Positions 36,149 to 44,308 of a stretch of DNA of 64,000 bases are shown piece by piece; position 1 is the stretch's first letter; the number at the start of each line of letters is the position of its first letter. The translations under genes were made by a program, and so were the position numbers. The stretch is from BACL11 sp945865535 (GTDB lineage: Bacteria; Bacteroidota; Bacteroidia; Flavobacteriales; BACL11): positions 18,876-82,875 of the forward strand of contig CANNBA010000011.1 of the NCBI GenBank assembly GCA_947502765.1, in the 5' to 3' direction. The notes below the pieces were generated by a model that was given only the letters and a program-made list of their open reading frames with translations, searched no databases and had not been told where the DNA came from.

Positions 36149-37295
36149 ATCCTCCTTTTTTTAAATCGTTCCAAAAATTCGGATAGGATTTACTTACAAC
36201 CTCAGAGTTATTTATTTGCAATTCTCCAAATTTAAGGCAAAGTGGGGCAAAACTCATTGCCATTCGGTGGTCTTTATGGGTTTCAATTATTTTGGTGGTT
36301 TTTAATTTCAGAAGTTCAGATTCTGTGGCAGTAACTCTATCGGTTTCTTTATTTTTTAGAGTTTGAATTCCTGAAAATTCAGTAGCTATATTTTTCGCAA
36401 ATAGTGTGCATTTTAAGGCCTGATACAAATCTGGAGTTTCTATTAAATTAATTTGTTGCGAGAAAGAATTTTGTTTGTTTTTTGTTAAAATTAATGTTTC
36501 ATTTTCAAAAACTGATGAAACTCCCAAACTTTTAAAAATATCCATAACTCTCTTATCTCCTTGTAAAGAATTTTGTTGTAGTCCGCTTAATTTTATAGTG
36601 CATTTTTCTGATAGGGATGCCATTTGAAACCAAAAACAAGCAGACGACCAATCCGATTCCACAGTATAGTTTTTTGCTTTGTATTTTTGTTTTTTAATGG
36701 TGATTACATCATTATTCCAAGTCCATTCAATCCCAAACTCTTTCATTAGTTCCAAAGTCATTAAAATATAAGACTTTGAAACTAAATTGCTAGTTATTTT
36801 AAGTTCAATTCCATTAGCAAGAGTAGGGGAAATTAGTAAAATAGCACTGATAAATTGAGAACTTATTCCTCCATCAATTTCAACCTTTCCATCTGATAAG
36901 TTAGTTCCAATTATCTTTAATGGAGCAAATCCTTCTTTTTCCAGATACTCAATTTTTGCTCCCATTTTTTGCAAAGCTGAAACAAGTTCTTTTATAGGTC
37001 TTTCTTTCATTCTGTCAGAACCAGTTAATATAAATTTTTCTCCAATTTTTGAAGAAAGATAAGCAGTTAAAAAACGAAAAGAAGTTCCTGCATGATTTAC
37101 ATCAATCATTTCTTCTGAAGAATTCAAAGCTTGCTCTAAAATTTTAGTATCGTCAGCATCGGAGAGATTTTCAATTTCGAAATTATCTTTGCAGAGAGCC
37201 TTGATAATTAACAAACGATTGGAAATACTTTTAGAAGAAGGTAAATCAATTTCACAATTCACCATTTTTGTAGGATGTGAAACTTTATAATTCAT
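36123..37295 (-). CDS. aroA: 3-phosphoshikimate 1-carboxyvinyltransferase
   Basis: EPSP synthase of the shikimate pathway, 390 residues, somewhat shorter than the enterobacterial enzyme, as is common in Bacteroidota. Visible family features are 'PSSKSISNRLLIIKAL' at the N-terminus, 'HAGTSFRFLTAYLS', 'LTGSDRMKERPIKELV', 'DGGISSQFISAILL' and 'KETDRVTATESELLKL' with 'HKDHRMAMSFAPL'. It overlaps aroB upstream by 11 bases, so the two enzymes of the same pathway are coupled. Confidence 0.96.
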   Translation of the reverse strand: MNYKVSHPTKMVNCEIDLPSSKSISNRLLIIKALCKDNFEIENLSDADDTKILEQALNSSEEMIDVNHAGTSFRFLTAYLSSKIGEKFILTGSDRMKERPIKELVSALQKMGAKIEYLEKEGFAPLKIIGTNLSDGKVEIDGGISSQFISAILLISPTLANGIELKITSNLVSKSYILMTLELMKEFGIEWTWNNDVITIKKQKYKAKNYTVESDWSSACFWFQMASLSEKCTIKLSGLQQNSLQGDKRVMDIFKSLGVSSVFENETLILTKNKQNSFSQQINLIETPDLYQALKCTLFAKNIATEFSGIQTLKNKETDRVTATESELLKLKTTKIIETHKDHRMAMSFAPLCLKFGELQINNSEVVSKSYPNFWNDLKKGGFTISPLSD

Positions 37296-38274
37296 CTTCA
37301 GTTAACAGATTGTCTATGGTGCAATTTCCTATTCCGTTTAATAAAGAAAAATTGATCTTTTCCGCTTTATTTTTTTTGTCATTTTTCAAGAACTTTAAAA
37401 GTTCCGTTTTAGCAGGAGTATAAGGCAATCCAAAGTTGCTAAGAATGTAATTTTTAATTTCATTTTTCTTGGAATTTGACAAATTTGAAAGCTCAGTTTC
37501 TAAAATCATTCCCATAAAAATGGCCTCTCCATGCAAAATAGGAGTTCCTTTTTCCAGGTAATAACTCTCTATTGCATGTCCGAAAGTATGTCCAAAATTT
37601 AATTTTTTTCGCTCTCCTTTTTCTTTGGAATCAGTAAATACAATCTTATTTTTAAGTTCCACTGAGAGGGTAATAATCTTCTCCCAATTTAGTTTTTCAA
37701 AATCAGTAGTAGTTATTATTGACCATAAATTTTCATCTGCAATAAGTGCGTGCTTTACCACTTCTGCAAATCCTGATTTAAATTGATTTTCTATAAGGGT
37801 TTGTAAAAAAACAGGATTTATTATTACTGATTTAGGATTGGTAAATAATCCAATTTGATTTTTAAGATGGTTAAAATCAACTCCTAATTTACCACCAATT
37901 GAGGCATCTGCCATTGCAAGTAAAGTTGTTGGGATATGAATAAAATCAATCCCTCTTTTGTAAGTACTGGCGCAAAAACCTCCCATATCACCAATTACTC
38001 CACCGCCCAAATTTATGAGTAAAGAATTTCTGTCAAAATTATGCTTTGTAAGTTCTTCCCAAATAAAATTACAAGTAGCAAGATTTTTATTTTCTTCTCC
38101 TGATTGTATTTCAATAATTATTGGATTTTCAAGTTTTGGGAGTTTACTTAGGCAATCTCTCTTGGTGTTTTCATCTACTAAAATCGCAATTTTAGAATAG
38201 GATCCAGCATTTAACTTAGAAAGTGAGTTTTCTCCAATCCATATTGAATAATTAGATGCAATTATTTCTTTCAC
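37285..38274 (-). CDS. aroB: 3-dehydroquinate synthase
   Basis: NAD- and metal-dependent second enzyme of the shikimate pathway, 329 residues, shorter than the E. coli enzyme. NAD-binding 'NLGGGVIGDMGGFCASTYKRG' (quoted in part: GGGVIGDMGGF), 'IPTTLLAMADASIGGKLGV' and metal-binding 'LNFGHTFGHAIES' are present. The start is GTG at 38274, overlapping the pafA stop by four bases. Confidence 0.96.
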   Translation of the reverse strand: MKEIIASNYSIWIGENSLSKLNAGSYSKIAILVDENTKRDCLSKLPKLENPIIIEIQSGEENKNLATCNFIWEELTKHNFDRNSLLINLGGGVIGDMGGFCASTYKRGIDFIHIPTTLLAMADASIGGKLGVDFNHLKNQIGLFTNPKSVIINPVFLQTLIENQFKSGFAEVVKHALIADENLWSIITTTDFEKLNWEKIITLSVELKNKIVFTDSKEKGERKKLNFGHTFGHAIESYYLEKGTPILHGEAIFMGMILETELSNLSNSKKNEIKNYILSNFGLPYTPAKTELLKFLKNDKKNKAEKINFSLLNGIGNCTIDNLLTEDEL

Positions 38275-39836
38275 TCCGTAATTTCAGGTAAAGGATTTCC
38301 TGTGCATCCATTAGGATATGCAGTTCCTAGAATAGTAGAAATAGTTGGCGCAATATCACTGATAGTTACTTTTCTATCGGTTTTTCCTTTTGGAATTTTT
38401 CCTCCCCAGAAAATTAGTGGAACATGAGTATCATAGCTGTAAGAAGAACCGTGTGTGGTGCCTCCATTAGACCAATATGTTGATATCCATCCAGTTTCTA
38501 TGTTTACAACTACATCACCCGATCTTTTTTGATTATACCCTCTTTGAATTAAGGAATGAAAGGACTTTTGATATTCATTTTCATTCAGCTGAGTTGCAGT
38601 ATAGGTGTTTTTTACCCACTCATATTTTAATAAAAATTGAGCACAATCTCTTTGAATTTCCTCCATATTGATGTATTTTTCTTTAATCAAATCATGATTT
38701 AAAAATAGTTGATCATTAGAGTAATTTTTAATCCAATTCCCATCTTCATATGTAGTGTTAAGATGAGTTAACAATTCCGTTTTCATAATGGTTGCGTCAA
38801 AATAGCCAGAGGGAATATTTCTTTCTAAAAGTTCGGAGGGTTCAGCAACTACACCATGATCGGCAGTAATAAATACTACAACATTTTCAAAACCAACTGT
38901 GAGATTAATCGTTTTTAAAAGTGCTGCTATATCTTTATCCAAACGGATATAAGTGTCTTTTATCTCAGGGGCATGAGGCCCAAATTGATGACCAATATAA
39001 TCGGTAGAAGAAAAGGAAATAGTTAAGATATCAGTTGCTTTACCTTGACCTAAGGCTTCTTTTTTTAGAATCTCAAGAGCTAAATCTTTCAAAATAGTAT
39101 TGCCAAAAGGTGTGTTTTTTATAGCTTTTCCTCCTGATTTGCTGTGCAAAGAATCTAGGTTAAGAGCAAATTCTCCTTTTACTTCCCAAAGGCCTTTAAG
39201 ATAGTTTTGAGAGGGATTCATTTCATTTATTTTTTGGATATAATCTGGAAGCGCCTGCATGTAAAAAGAAGAGGTAATCCATTTTCCATCACTATCCATC
39301 CAATAGGCACCATTTGCACTATGTCCTGCAGGTAATATAGCTCCTCTATCTTTTAAGGATATTCCAAATACTTTACTATTTTGATTAAATAACTTCAACT
39401 CATCTGAAAAGGTTGTTGTAAGCATATGATGAGGTGACATTTTTCCATCTCCAGATTGCACATCAATACTTTTTTGTTCGCAATTGCAAACTGTATGCAT
39501 ATCTCCATCTCCAGCACAATAAACAGACTCTCCAGAATTTTTATCGTACCAATCGTTAGCAATTATACCGTGTACTGCAGGAGTTGTTCCAGTATAAATA
39601 GAAGCATGACCAGGACCTGTGTAAGTTGGGACATAATCAAACTGACAATTACGAAAAAAGTGGCCTTCAGTTATTAGTTTTTTAAAACCATCATTTGAAA
39701 AATCATCCCAAAAACGATAGATGTAATCGTAGCGCATTTGATCTACTACAATACCCACTACTAATTTTGGTTTTGCTTGGGAAAATGCTAGTGTTGTTGT
39801 AAAAAGTACAATTAATAAGATTAGTAGTTTTTTCAT
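38271..39836 (-). CDS. PafA-type alkaline phosphatase family protein
   Basis: A periplasmic phosphatase of 521 residues with signal peptide 'MKKLLILLIVLFTTTLAFSQ'. The mature part opens 'KPKLVVGIVVDQMRYDYIYRF' (in part: VVDQMRYDYI) with the first metal Asp. It has the Thr nucleophile in 'YTGPGHASIYTGTTP' and late metal ligands in 'ITADHGV' and 'THGSSYSYDTHVPL'. PafA is the phosphate-irrepressible monoesterase of Bacteroidota. ATG 39836 is chosen for the signal peptide; a TTG at 39860 is less likely. It overlaps aroB by four bases. Confidence 0.9.
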   Translation of the reverse strand: MKKLLILLIVLFTTTLAFSQAKPKLVVGIVVDQMRYDYIYRFWDDFSNDGFKKLITEGHFFRNCQFDYVPTYTGPGHASIYTGTTPAVHGIIANDWYDKNSGESVYCAGDGDMHTVCNCEQKSIDVQSGDGKMSPHHMLTTTFSDELKLFNQNSKVFGISLKDRGAILPAGHSANGAYWMDSDGKWITSSFYMQALPDYIQKINEMNPSQNYLKGLWEVKGEFALNLDSLHSKSGGKAIKNTPFGNTILKDLALEILKKEALGQGKATDILTISFSSTDYIGHQFGPHAPEIKDTYIRLDKDIAALLKTINLTVGFENVVVFITADHGVVAEPSELLERNIPSGYFDATIMKTELLTHLNTTYEDGNWIKNYSNDQLFLNHDLIKEKYINMEEIQRDCAQFLLKYEWVKNTYTATQLNENEYQKSFHSLIQRGYNQKRSGDVVVNIETGWISTYWSNGGTTHGSSYSYDTHVPLIFWGGKIPKGKTDRKVTISDIAPTISTILGTAYPNGCTGNPLPEITE

Positions 39837-39852
39837 TTTTTCTTTTATTTTT

Positions 39853-41316
39853 TTATTCAATATTTATTTTTTTCTCTACTGTGCCATCATCAAAGATGTA
39901 AAACAGAGGGATGTTTTTTCTTGGTTTTGATTCTCTACCTATCTCATCAACAATTAGAATGAGTTGTTTATGTTTGTTATCTGATATATTTTGTATGCTG
40001 TTTACCGTTCCATTTTGTAATGACATTCTTTGAAACCAAATGTTTAATTTTCCATTTCTTGTATCTCCCCAAACAGCATTTAGAGTATCATTTTCAACTG
40101 CTACACACATAAAATCATTGCCCTTTTCAGCCAAAACAGAATCGTAAGCAACTTGTTGTGAAGTAATATTAAAATTAGGTGAAAAATTAGTAGAATCTTT
40201 CCATCTTACAGAAGCCCAAATTTCAGATTCTGTTTGGTATCCATTTGAAGAACTATTTCTTCTGTCCCTCCATGTAATTACTAAATCACCATCTGAATCA
40301 AAATCTGACCATACTAAATCCTGCATTTTACCATTTCCTATGATATCATCATTAATTCTAATAGGAGAAGTCCAGTTTGCCCCTTCATCAAAACTTTCGA
40401 TAATAAGCACATCTTCATCTCCGTACATTACAGATAAAAAGATTAAAACCAAATGATTTTCATTTGTTGGGTTACTAATAAGTAAATACCCTTTTTTCAT
40501 GAGAGGGTCTGTAAGAGGATTTGCATTTTGTAAGGCAATGTTATAATTAAAATTATTACCTATAGTAGAAGTAGATGCTAAAATATATTGTAGGTATAAG
40601 CTTTGTGATGTAAGATATGAAGGGTAAATAGCATGAAATGTTCCGTTTGAACTTACGCAATGTGTGGACATTTGTTGTTGGATGGTGTTTCCTGCAAGAC
40701 AATTTATTGTGTCTAAATACCTCCAATTATTAAATGATTGTCCTGCGTTAGTTGAATACATAAAATAAGGATGAAATGGAGGAGTTAACGGACCGAAAAC
40801 TTTGAGACTCATAGATGTAATATAAATTACACCATCATATACTCCTCCTGACCTATCAATACTAATCCATGGTCTATCAATTGGGTATTTCCCAGCATCA
40901 GACTGTGCATTAATCACCTCAACTGGGTTTTGCCAATTCAATCCACCATCAACAGATTTTACCATATAAATAGCTCCAGAATCTATGGATGCACTATAGT
41001 CAACATAAGACAAAAAGAGGTTTCCATTATTGTCAAATTCTATTGAAGGGTCGGCAGAGCTATAAATAGGATTTGTATGAGCAATGGAATTAAAAGCACT
41101 CCAATTTTGCCCTGCATCAAAAGTTGCTATTGTTTTTATTACAATGCCCTCCTGCCATTTATAACCCATCCAAGCTACCACCATGTGCTGATTATTATTT
41201 GGATTGATTACAATAAAAGGTTCTCCATCAAAAATTATCCCACTTGAAAGATTTTGGTTTTGCCCAGCACCAATCAAAGGTAAGCAAAGTAAAAATGTAA
41301 TTATTTGGTTTTTCAT
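39853..41316 (-). CDS. Secreted BNR-repeat (sialidase-like) protein with short type IX tail
   Basis: A 487-residue secreted protein with a signal peptide ending 'IGAGQ' and several BNR/Asp-box-like repeats ('TFDAGQNWSAF', 'SVDGGLNWQNP', 'SFDEGANWTSP'), a six-bladed propeller pattern seen in sialidases and photosystem-type repeat proteins. True sialidase catalytic residues are not evident. The C-terminus, 'LILIVDEIGRESKPRKNIPLF' (in part) to 'DGTVEKKINIE', resembles the end of type IX sorting domains but lacks the usual YPNP segment before it. It is 16 bases upstream of pafA. Confidence 0.78.
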   Translation of the reverse strand: MKNQIITFLLCLPLIGAGQNQNLSSGIIFDGEPFIVINPNNNQHMVVAWMGYKWQEGIVIKTIATFDAGQNWSAFNSIAHTNPIYSSADPSIEFDNNGNLFLSYVDYSASIDSGAIYMVKSVDGGLNWQNPVEVINAQSDAGKYPIDRPWISIDRSGGVYDGVIYITSMSLKVFGPLTPPFHPYFMYSTNAGQSFNNWRYLDTINCLAGNTIQQQMSTHCVSSNGTFHAIYPSYLTSQSLYLQYILASTSTIGNNFNYNIALQNANPLTDPLMKKGYLLISNPTNENHLVLIFLSVMYGDEDVLIIESFDEGANWTSPIRINDDIIGNGKMQDLVWSDFDSDGDLVITWRDRRNSSSNGYQTESEIWASVRWKDSTNFSPNFNITSQQVAYDSVLAEKGNDFMCVAVENDTLNAVWGDTRNGKLNIWFQRMSLQNGTVNSIQNISDNKHKQLILIVDEIGRESKPRKNIPLFYIFDDGTVEKKINIE

Positions 41317-41322
41317 TTTTTT

Positions 41323-41991
41323 CTATATCTTAGTTGCAATCACTCCTAATGATAAAACCACTGCCACAATTACATCTGCAAAGGCAGGAACTTCAGGAAA
41401 TACAAAATTCCAAATACATACTAATGCTAGCCAAATAAACCACAAGAAGTCAAAATCTTTAAGCTTCATTTTATAAATGTAATACACTAGCAAACTTACA
41501 AAAAGTCCCCAAAACATACCTCCCAAAATATCAAAAGGATAATGAACTCCTAAATAAACTCTGCTAAAACCAATGAGTACCGCCCAAGAAAACAAATTTA
41601 CAAACCACCAATAACGCATTAATAATAAAGAAATAAAAAAGGCAATCGCAAAAGAGTTTGCCGCATGGGAGGAGATAAATCCAAATGGACCGCCACAACC
41701 ATCTACTATTCTAATTCCCTCTAAGAAATGGCAGGGTCTTGGTCTTTGAAAAACTTCTTTAAATAAATGGACGGAACCAAAATCTGCAAGAAAAATTAGT
41801 AATCCTAAAGAGAATAGAATTTTAAAAAACTGCTTTGGATATGTTTTGTAGAGTGTATAAAGTATGAAAATGTAAAGTGGTATCCATACCCATTTTGAGG
41901 ATATCAATAGCATTACCTCATCCATTTGCTCCCATCCTGTAGAGTTAATTAATCTGAAAAAATATTCATCTATTTTTTGCAGACTCTCCAT
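41323..41991 (-). CDS. PAP2-family phosphatase
   Basis: A membrane phosphatase of 222 residues with about five transmembrane helices. The acid phosphatase triad is visible: 'KEVFQRPRPC' (motif 1), 'SSHAANSF' (motif 2) and 'SRVYLGVHYPFDILGG' (motif 3). Such proteins dephosphorylate undecaprenyl pyrophosphate or lipid phosphates. ATG at 41991 overlaps the obg stop (TAATG); a TTG at 42012 is rejected. Confidence 0.9.
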   Translation of the reverse strand: MESLQKIDEYFFRLINSTGWEQMDEVMLLISSKWVWIPLYIFILYTLYKTYPKQFFKILFSLGLLIFLADFGSVHLFKEVFQRPRPCHFLEGIRIVDGCGGPFGFISSHAANSFAIAFFISLLLMRYWWFVNLFSWAVLIGFSRVYLGVHYPFDILGGMFWGLFVSLLVYYIYKMKLKDFDFLWFIWLALVCIWNFVFPEVPAFADVIVAVVLSLGVIATKI

Positions 41992-42989
41992 TATTGATTC
42001 AGTTTTTCCCAAATTAAATCTTTCAGTTCTGTAAGTCCTTGTTGTGCTACAGATGAAATGAAAAGAGATGCTATATCTTTAGGAAGCTGTTTAGAAATTT
42101 CTTTTTTGAGCTCCTCATCTAGCATATCAGATTTGCTAATTGCTAAAATTCTGTTTTTGTCTAACAACTCAGGGTTGTATTTTTTAAGTTCTGCTAACAA
42201 AATTTCATATTCTTTAGTAATATCATCAGAATCTGCCGGAACCATAAATAGTAGGGTTGAGTTTCTTTCAATATGCCTAAGGAATCTTAATCCTAATCCT
42301 TTTCCTTCAGCTGCCCCTTCAATAATTCCTGGAATATCGGCCATAATAAAAGAACTATGATCGCGATATGAAACAATACCCAAATTAGGCACTAAAGTAG
42401 TGAATGGATAGTTTGCAATTTCTGGTTTGGCTGCCGAAACAACCGAAAGTAAAGTAGATTTTCCAGCATTTGGAAATCCAACTAAACCAATATCGGCTAG
42501 TACTTTTAATTCTAAAACAAACCAGCCCTCAACAGCATCTCCACCGGGCTGTGCATATCTTGGGGCTTGATTGGTAGGCGATTTGAAATGTGAATTTCCT
42601 CTTCCTCCCATTCCTCCTTTTACTAGCACAAACTCTTCTCCATCTTCTGTAACTTCAAAGAGCACTTCTCCTGTTTCCGAATCTTTTGCAGTAGTACCTA
42701 AAGGAACATCAATATAGCTATTTTGACCTTCTTTGCCTGAACTGTTACTTTCAGTTCCCCACTCGCCATGTTCTGCAAAAATATGTTTTTGATATCTTAA
42801 GTGGAGTAAGGTCCACATTTGTTTATTCCCTTTTACTACAACATTGCCACCATGTCCACCATCTCCACCATCAGGCCCACCTTTAGCGGTTAATTTATCT
42901 CTTCTAAAATGAGAAGAACCTGCACCACCCTTGCCAGAGCGGCAAAAGATTTTTACATAATCGACAAAATTGGAATTTCTAACTCTCAT
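41991..42989 (-). CDS. obgE: Obg family GTPase (ObgE/CgtA)
   Basis: Ribosome-assembly GTPase of 332 residues with the glycine-rich N-terminal Obg fold ('GGPDGGDGGHGGNVVV') and a G domain with 'GFPNAGKSTLL' (G1), 'DIPGIIEGAAEGKGLG' (G3) and 'ISKSD' (G4). The C-terminal extension of some Obg proteins is absent, as is common in Bacteroidota. It ends where adk's downstream neighbour begins and sits directly after adk with no gap. Confidence 0.96.
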   Translation of the reverse strand: MRVRNSNFVDYVKIFCRSGKGGAGSSHFRRDKLTAKGGPDGGDGGHGGNVVVKGNKQMWTLLHLRYQKHIFAEHGEWGTESNSSGKEGQNSYIDVPLGTTAKDSETGEVLFEVTEDGEEFVLVKGGMGGRGNSHFKSPTNQAPRYAQPGGDAVEGWFVLELKVLADIGLVGFPNAGKSTLLSVVSAAKPEIANYPFTTLVPNLGIVSYRDHSSFIMADIPGIIEGAAEGKGLGLRFLRHIERNSTLLFMVPADSDDITKEYEILLAELKKYNPELLDKNRILAISKSDMLDEELKKEISKQLPKDIASLFISSVAQQGLTELKDLIWEKLNQ

Positions 42990-43562
42990 TTAAAGGGTGT
43001 CAATTACGGCATTTAATTTATTTGCAATTTCACCAATGCTTCCTGTCCCTTCAATTTCATAAAGTTTATTTTGAGCCGAATAAAATGCTTTCAAAGGAGC
43101 AGTTTTATTGTTGTACTCGTTAATTCTGTTGCCAATAATTTCTTCATTTTGATCATCTGCTCTTCCAGAATTTTTACCTCTTGAAAGTAATCTTTTTATT
43201 AACTCTTTATCCGTTACTTTTAAGGATAGCATAGCAGCAATAGAAGTTCCTTTTTGGTTTAGTAAAATATCTAATGCAGTAGCTTGTGCTGTAGTTCTTG
43301 GAAAGCCATCAAAGATAAATCCATTGGCAGATGGATGGTTATCCAATTTAGAAGATATCATACTAATTACTATTTCGTCAGAAACCAAATCGCCTCTATC
43401 CATTATGGATTTTGCCTTAAGCCCCAACACAGTACCAGCAGCAATTTCTCCTCTTAAAATATCCCCAGTTGAAAGGTGAATTAAATTGTATTTTTCAATC
43501 AATAGATTGGATTGTGTTCCTTTTCCAGCTCCTGGAGGGCCAAATAATACTAGGTTTAACAC
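42990..43562 (-). CDS. adk: Adenylate kinase
   Basis: Converts AMP + ATP to two ADP; 190 residues, the short form without a zinc lid. P-loop 'GPPGAGKGT' at residues 8-16, AMP-binding 'LSTGDILRGEI' and 'FDGFPRTTAQA' are present, with the short lid 'RGKNSGRADD'. The start is GTG, three bases after the hpt stop, and obgE follows immediately. Confidence 0.96.
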   Translation of the reverse strand: MLNLVLFGPPGAGKGTQSNLLIEKYNLIHLSTGDILRGEIAAGTVLGLKAKSIMDRGDLVSDEIVISMISSKLDNHPSANGFIFDGFPRTTAQATALDILLNQKGTSIAAMLSLKVTDKELIKRLLSRGKNSGRADDQNEEIIGNRINEYNNKTAPLKAFYSAQNKLYEIEGTGSIGEIANKLNAVIDTL

Positions 43563-43565
43563 AGG

Positions 43566-44102
43566 CTATTCTTTAAGTTTATAAATATGTGGCAAATTAC
43601 GGCCAATTTCGTCATAATCTAAGCCATAACCAACAACAAAATCATTAGGAATTGATTTTCCAATAAAATCGATATGAATCTCCTTGGTGTACGCTTTTGG
43701 CTTAAAAAGTAATGTAGCTACTTTTATAGTCGCAACATTTTCTTTTTCTAATAATGCTATTATTCTCTCTAGAGTAATTCCAGTATCAATGATGTCTTCT
43801 AATACAATTACATTTCTATCTTTTATATTTTGACCAATGCCAATTAATTCGTTTACCTCACCCGTTGTTTTTGTTCCTGAGTAAGAGGATAATTTTATCA
43901 AAGAAATTTCCGCATTTGGAATAGTAATCTTTCTCATTACATCTGCGGCAAACAAAAATGCTCCATTCATTACTGCAATAAAAATAGGGTCTTTTATTCG
44001 TGTTGCATTTATGTTATTTGCTATAGTATCTACTATTGCTGAAATTTCAGTATCAGAAATAGATACCTCAAATGTTTTATTATGTAAAATAACAGTTTTC
44101 AT
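43566..44102 (-). CDS. hpt: Hypoxanthine phosphoribosyltransferase
   Basis: Purine salvage enzyme of 178 residues. The PRPP-binding loop is 'VIVLEDIIDTGITLERI'; 'AVMNGAFLFAADV' and 'LSSYSGTKTTG' are typical of HPRT, and 'DFVVGYGLDYDEIGRNLPHI' is its C-terminal signature. It lies between the small CDGSH-like gene and adk. Confidence 0.95.
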   Translation of the reverse strand: MKTVILHNKTFEVSISDTEISAIVDTIANNINATRIKDPIFIAVMNGAFLFAADVMRKITIPNAEISLIKLSSYSGTKTTGEVNELIGIGQNIKDRNVIVLEDIIDTGITLERIIALLEKENVATIKVATLLFKPKAYTKEIHIDFIGKSIPNDFVVGYGLDYDEIGRNLPHIYKLKE

Positions 44103-44133
44103 TATGCGCTCCTTATTTAATATTCCAAGTTGA

Positions 44134-44307
44134 TTAATCCATGTTTACTGTAACTGTTTCATCTGCAATAATTTTCGCGGATTTATAGTTGGTTCCATTT
44201 TTTTCATTGTACTCTCTGTGGGCATGATCGCAAAAGTGGAGTGTTTTGCTCAATCCATAGGAGCAAATACTGTATTTTTTATCTTTTTGAAGTTCTATTT
44301 CTTTCAT
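44134..44307 (-). CDS. Small CDGSH-like iron-sulfur protein with an altered ligand
   Basis: A 57-residue gene starting one base after the M61 peptidase stop. Residues 12-37 align with the CDGSH zinc-finger-like 2Fe-2S motif: 'YSICSYGLSKTLHFCDHAHRE'-type core (Cys15, Cys26, His30). In the family pattern CxC...CDGxH, the second Cys is here Tyr17 (codon TAT, one transition from TGT), the Pro before the third Cys is His, and Gly is His28. Three of four ligands remain, so cluster binding may be changed or lost. The N- and C-termini are conserved-looking and the frame is intact. It is in the M61-hpt-adk-obg operon. Confidence 0.78.
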   Translation of the reverse strand: MKEIELQKDKKYSICSYGLSKTLHFCDHAHREYNEKNGTNYKSAKIIADETVTVNMD

Positions 44308-44308
44308 C

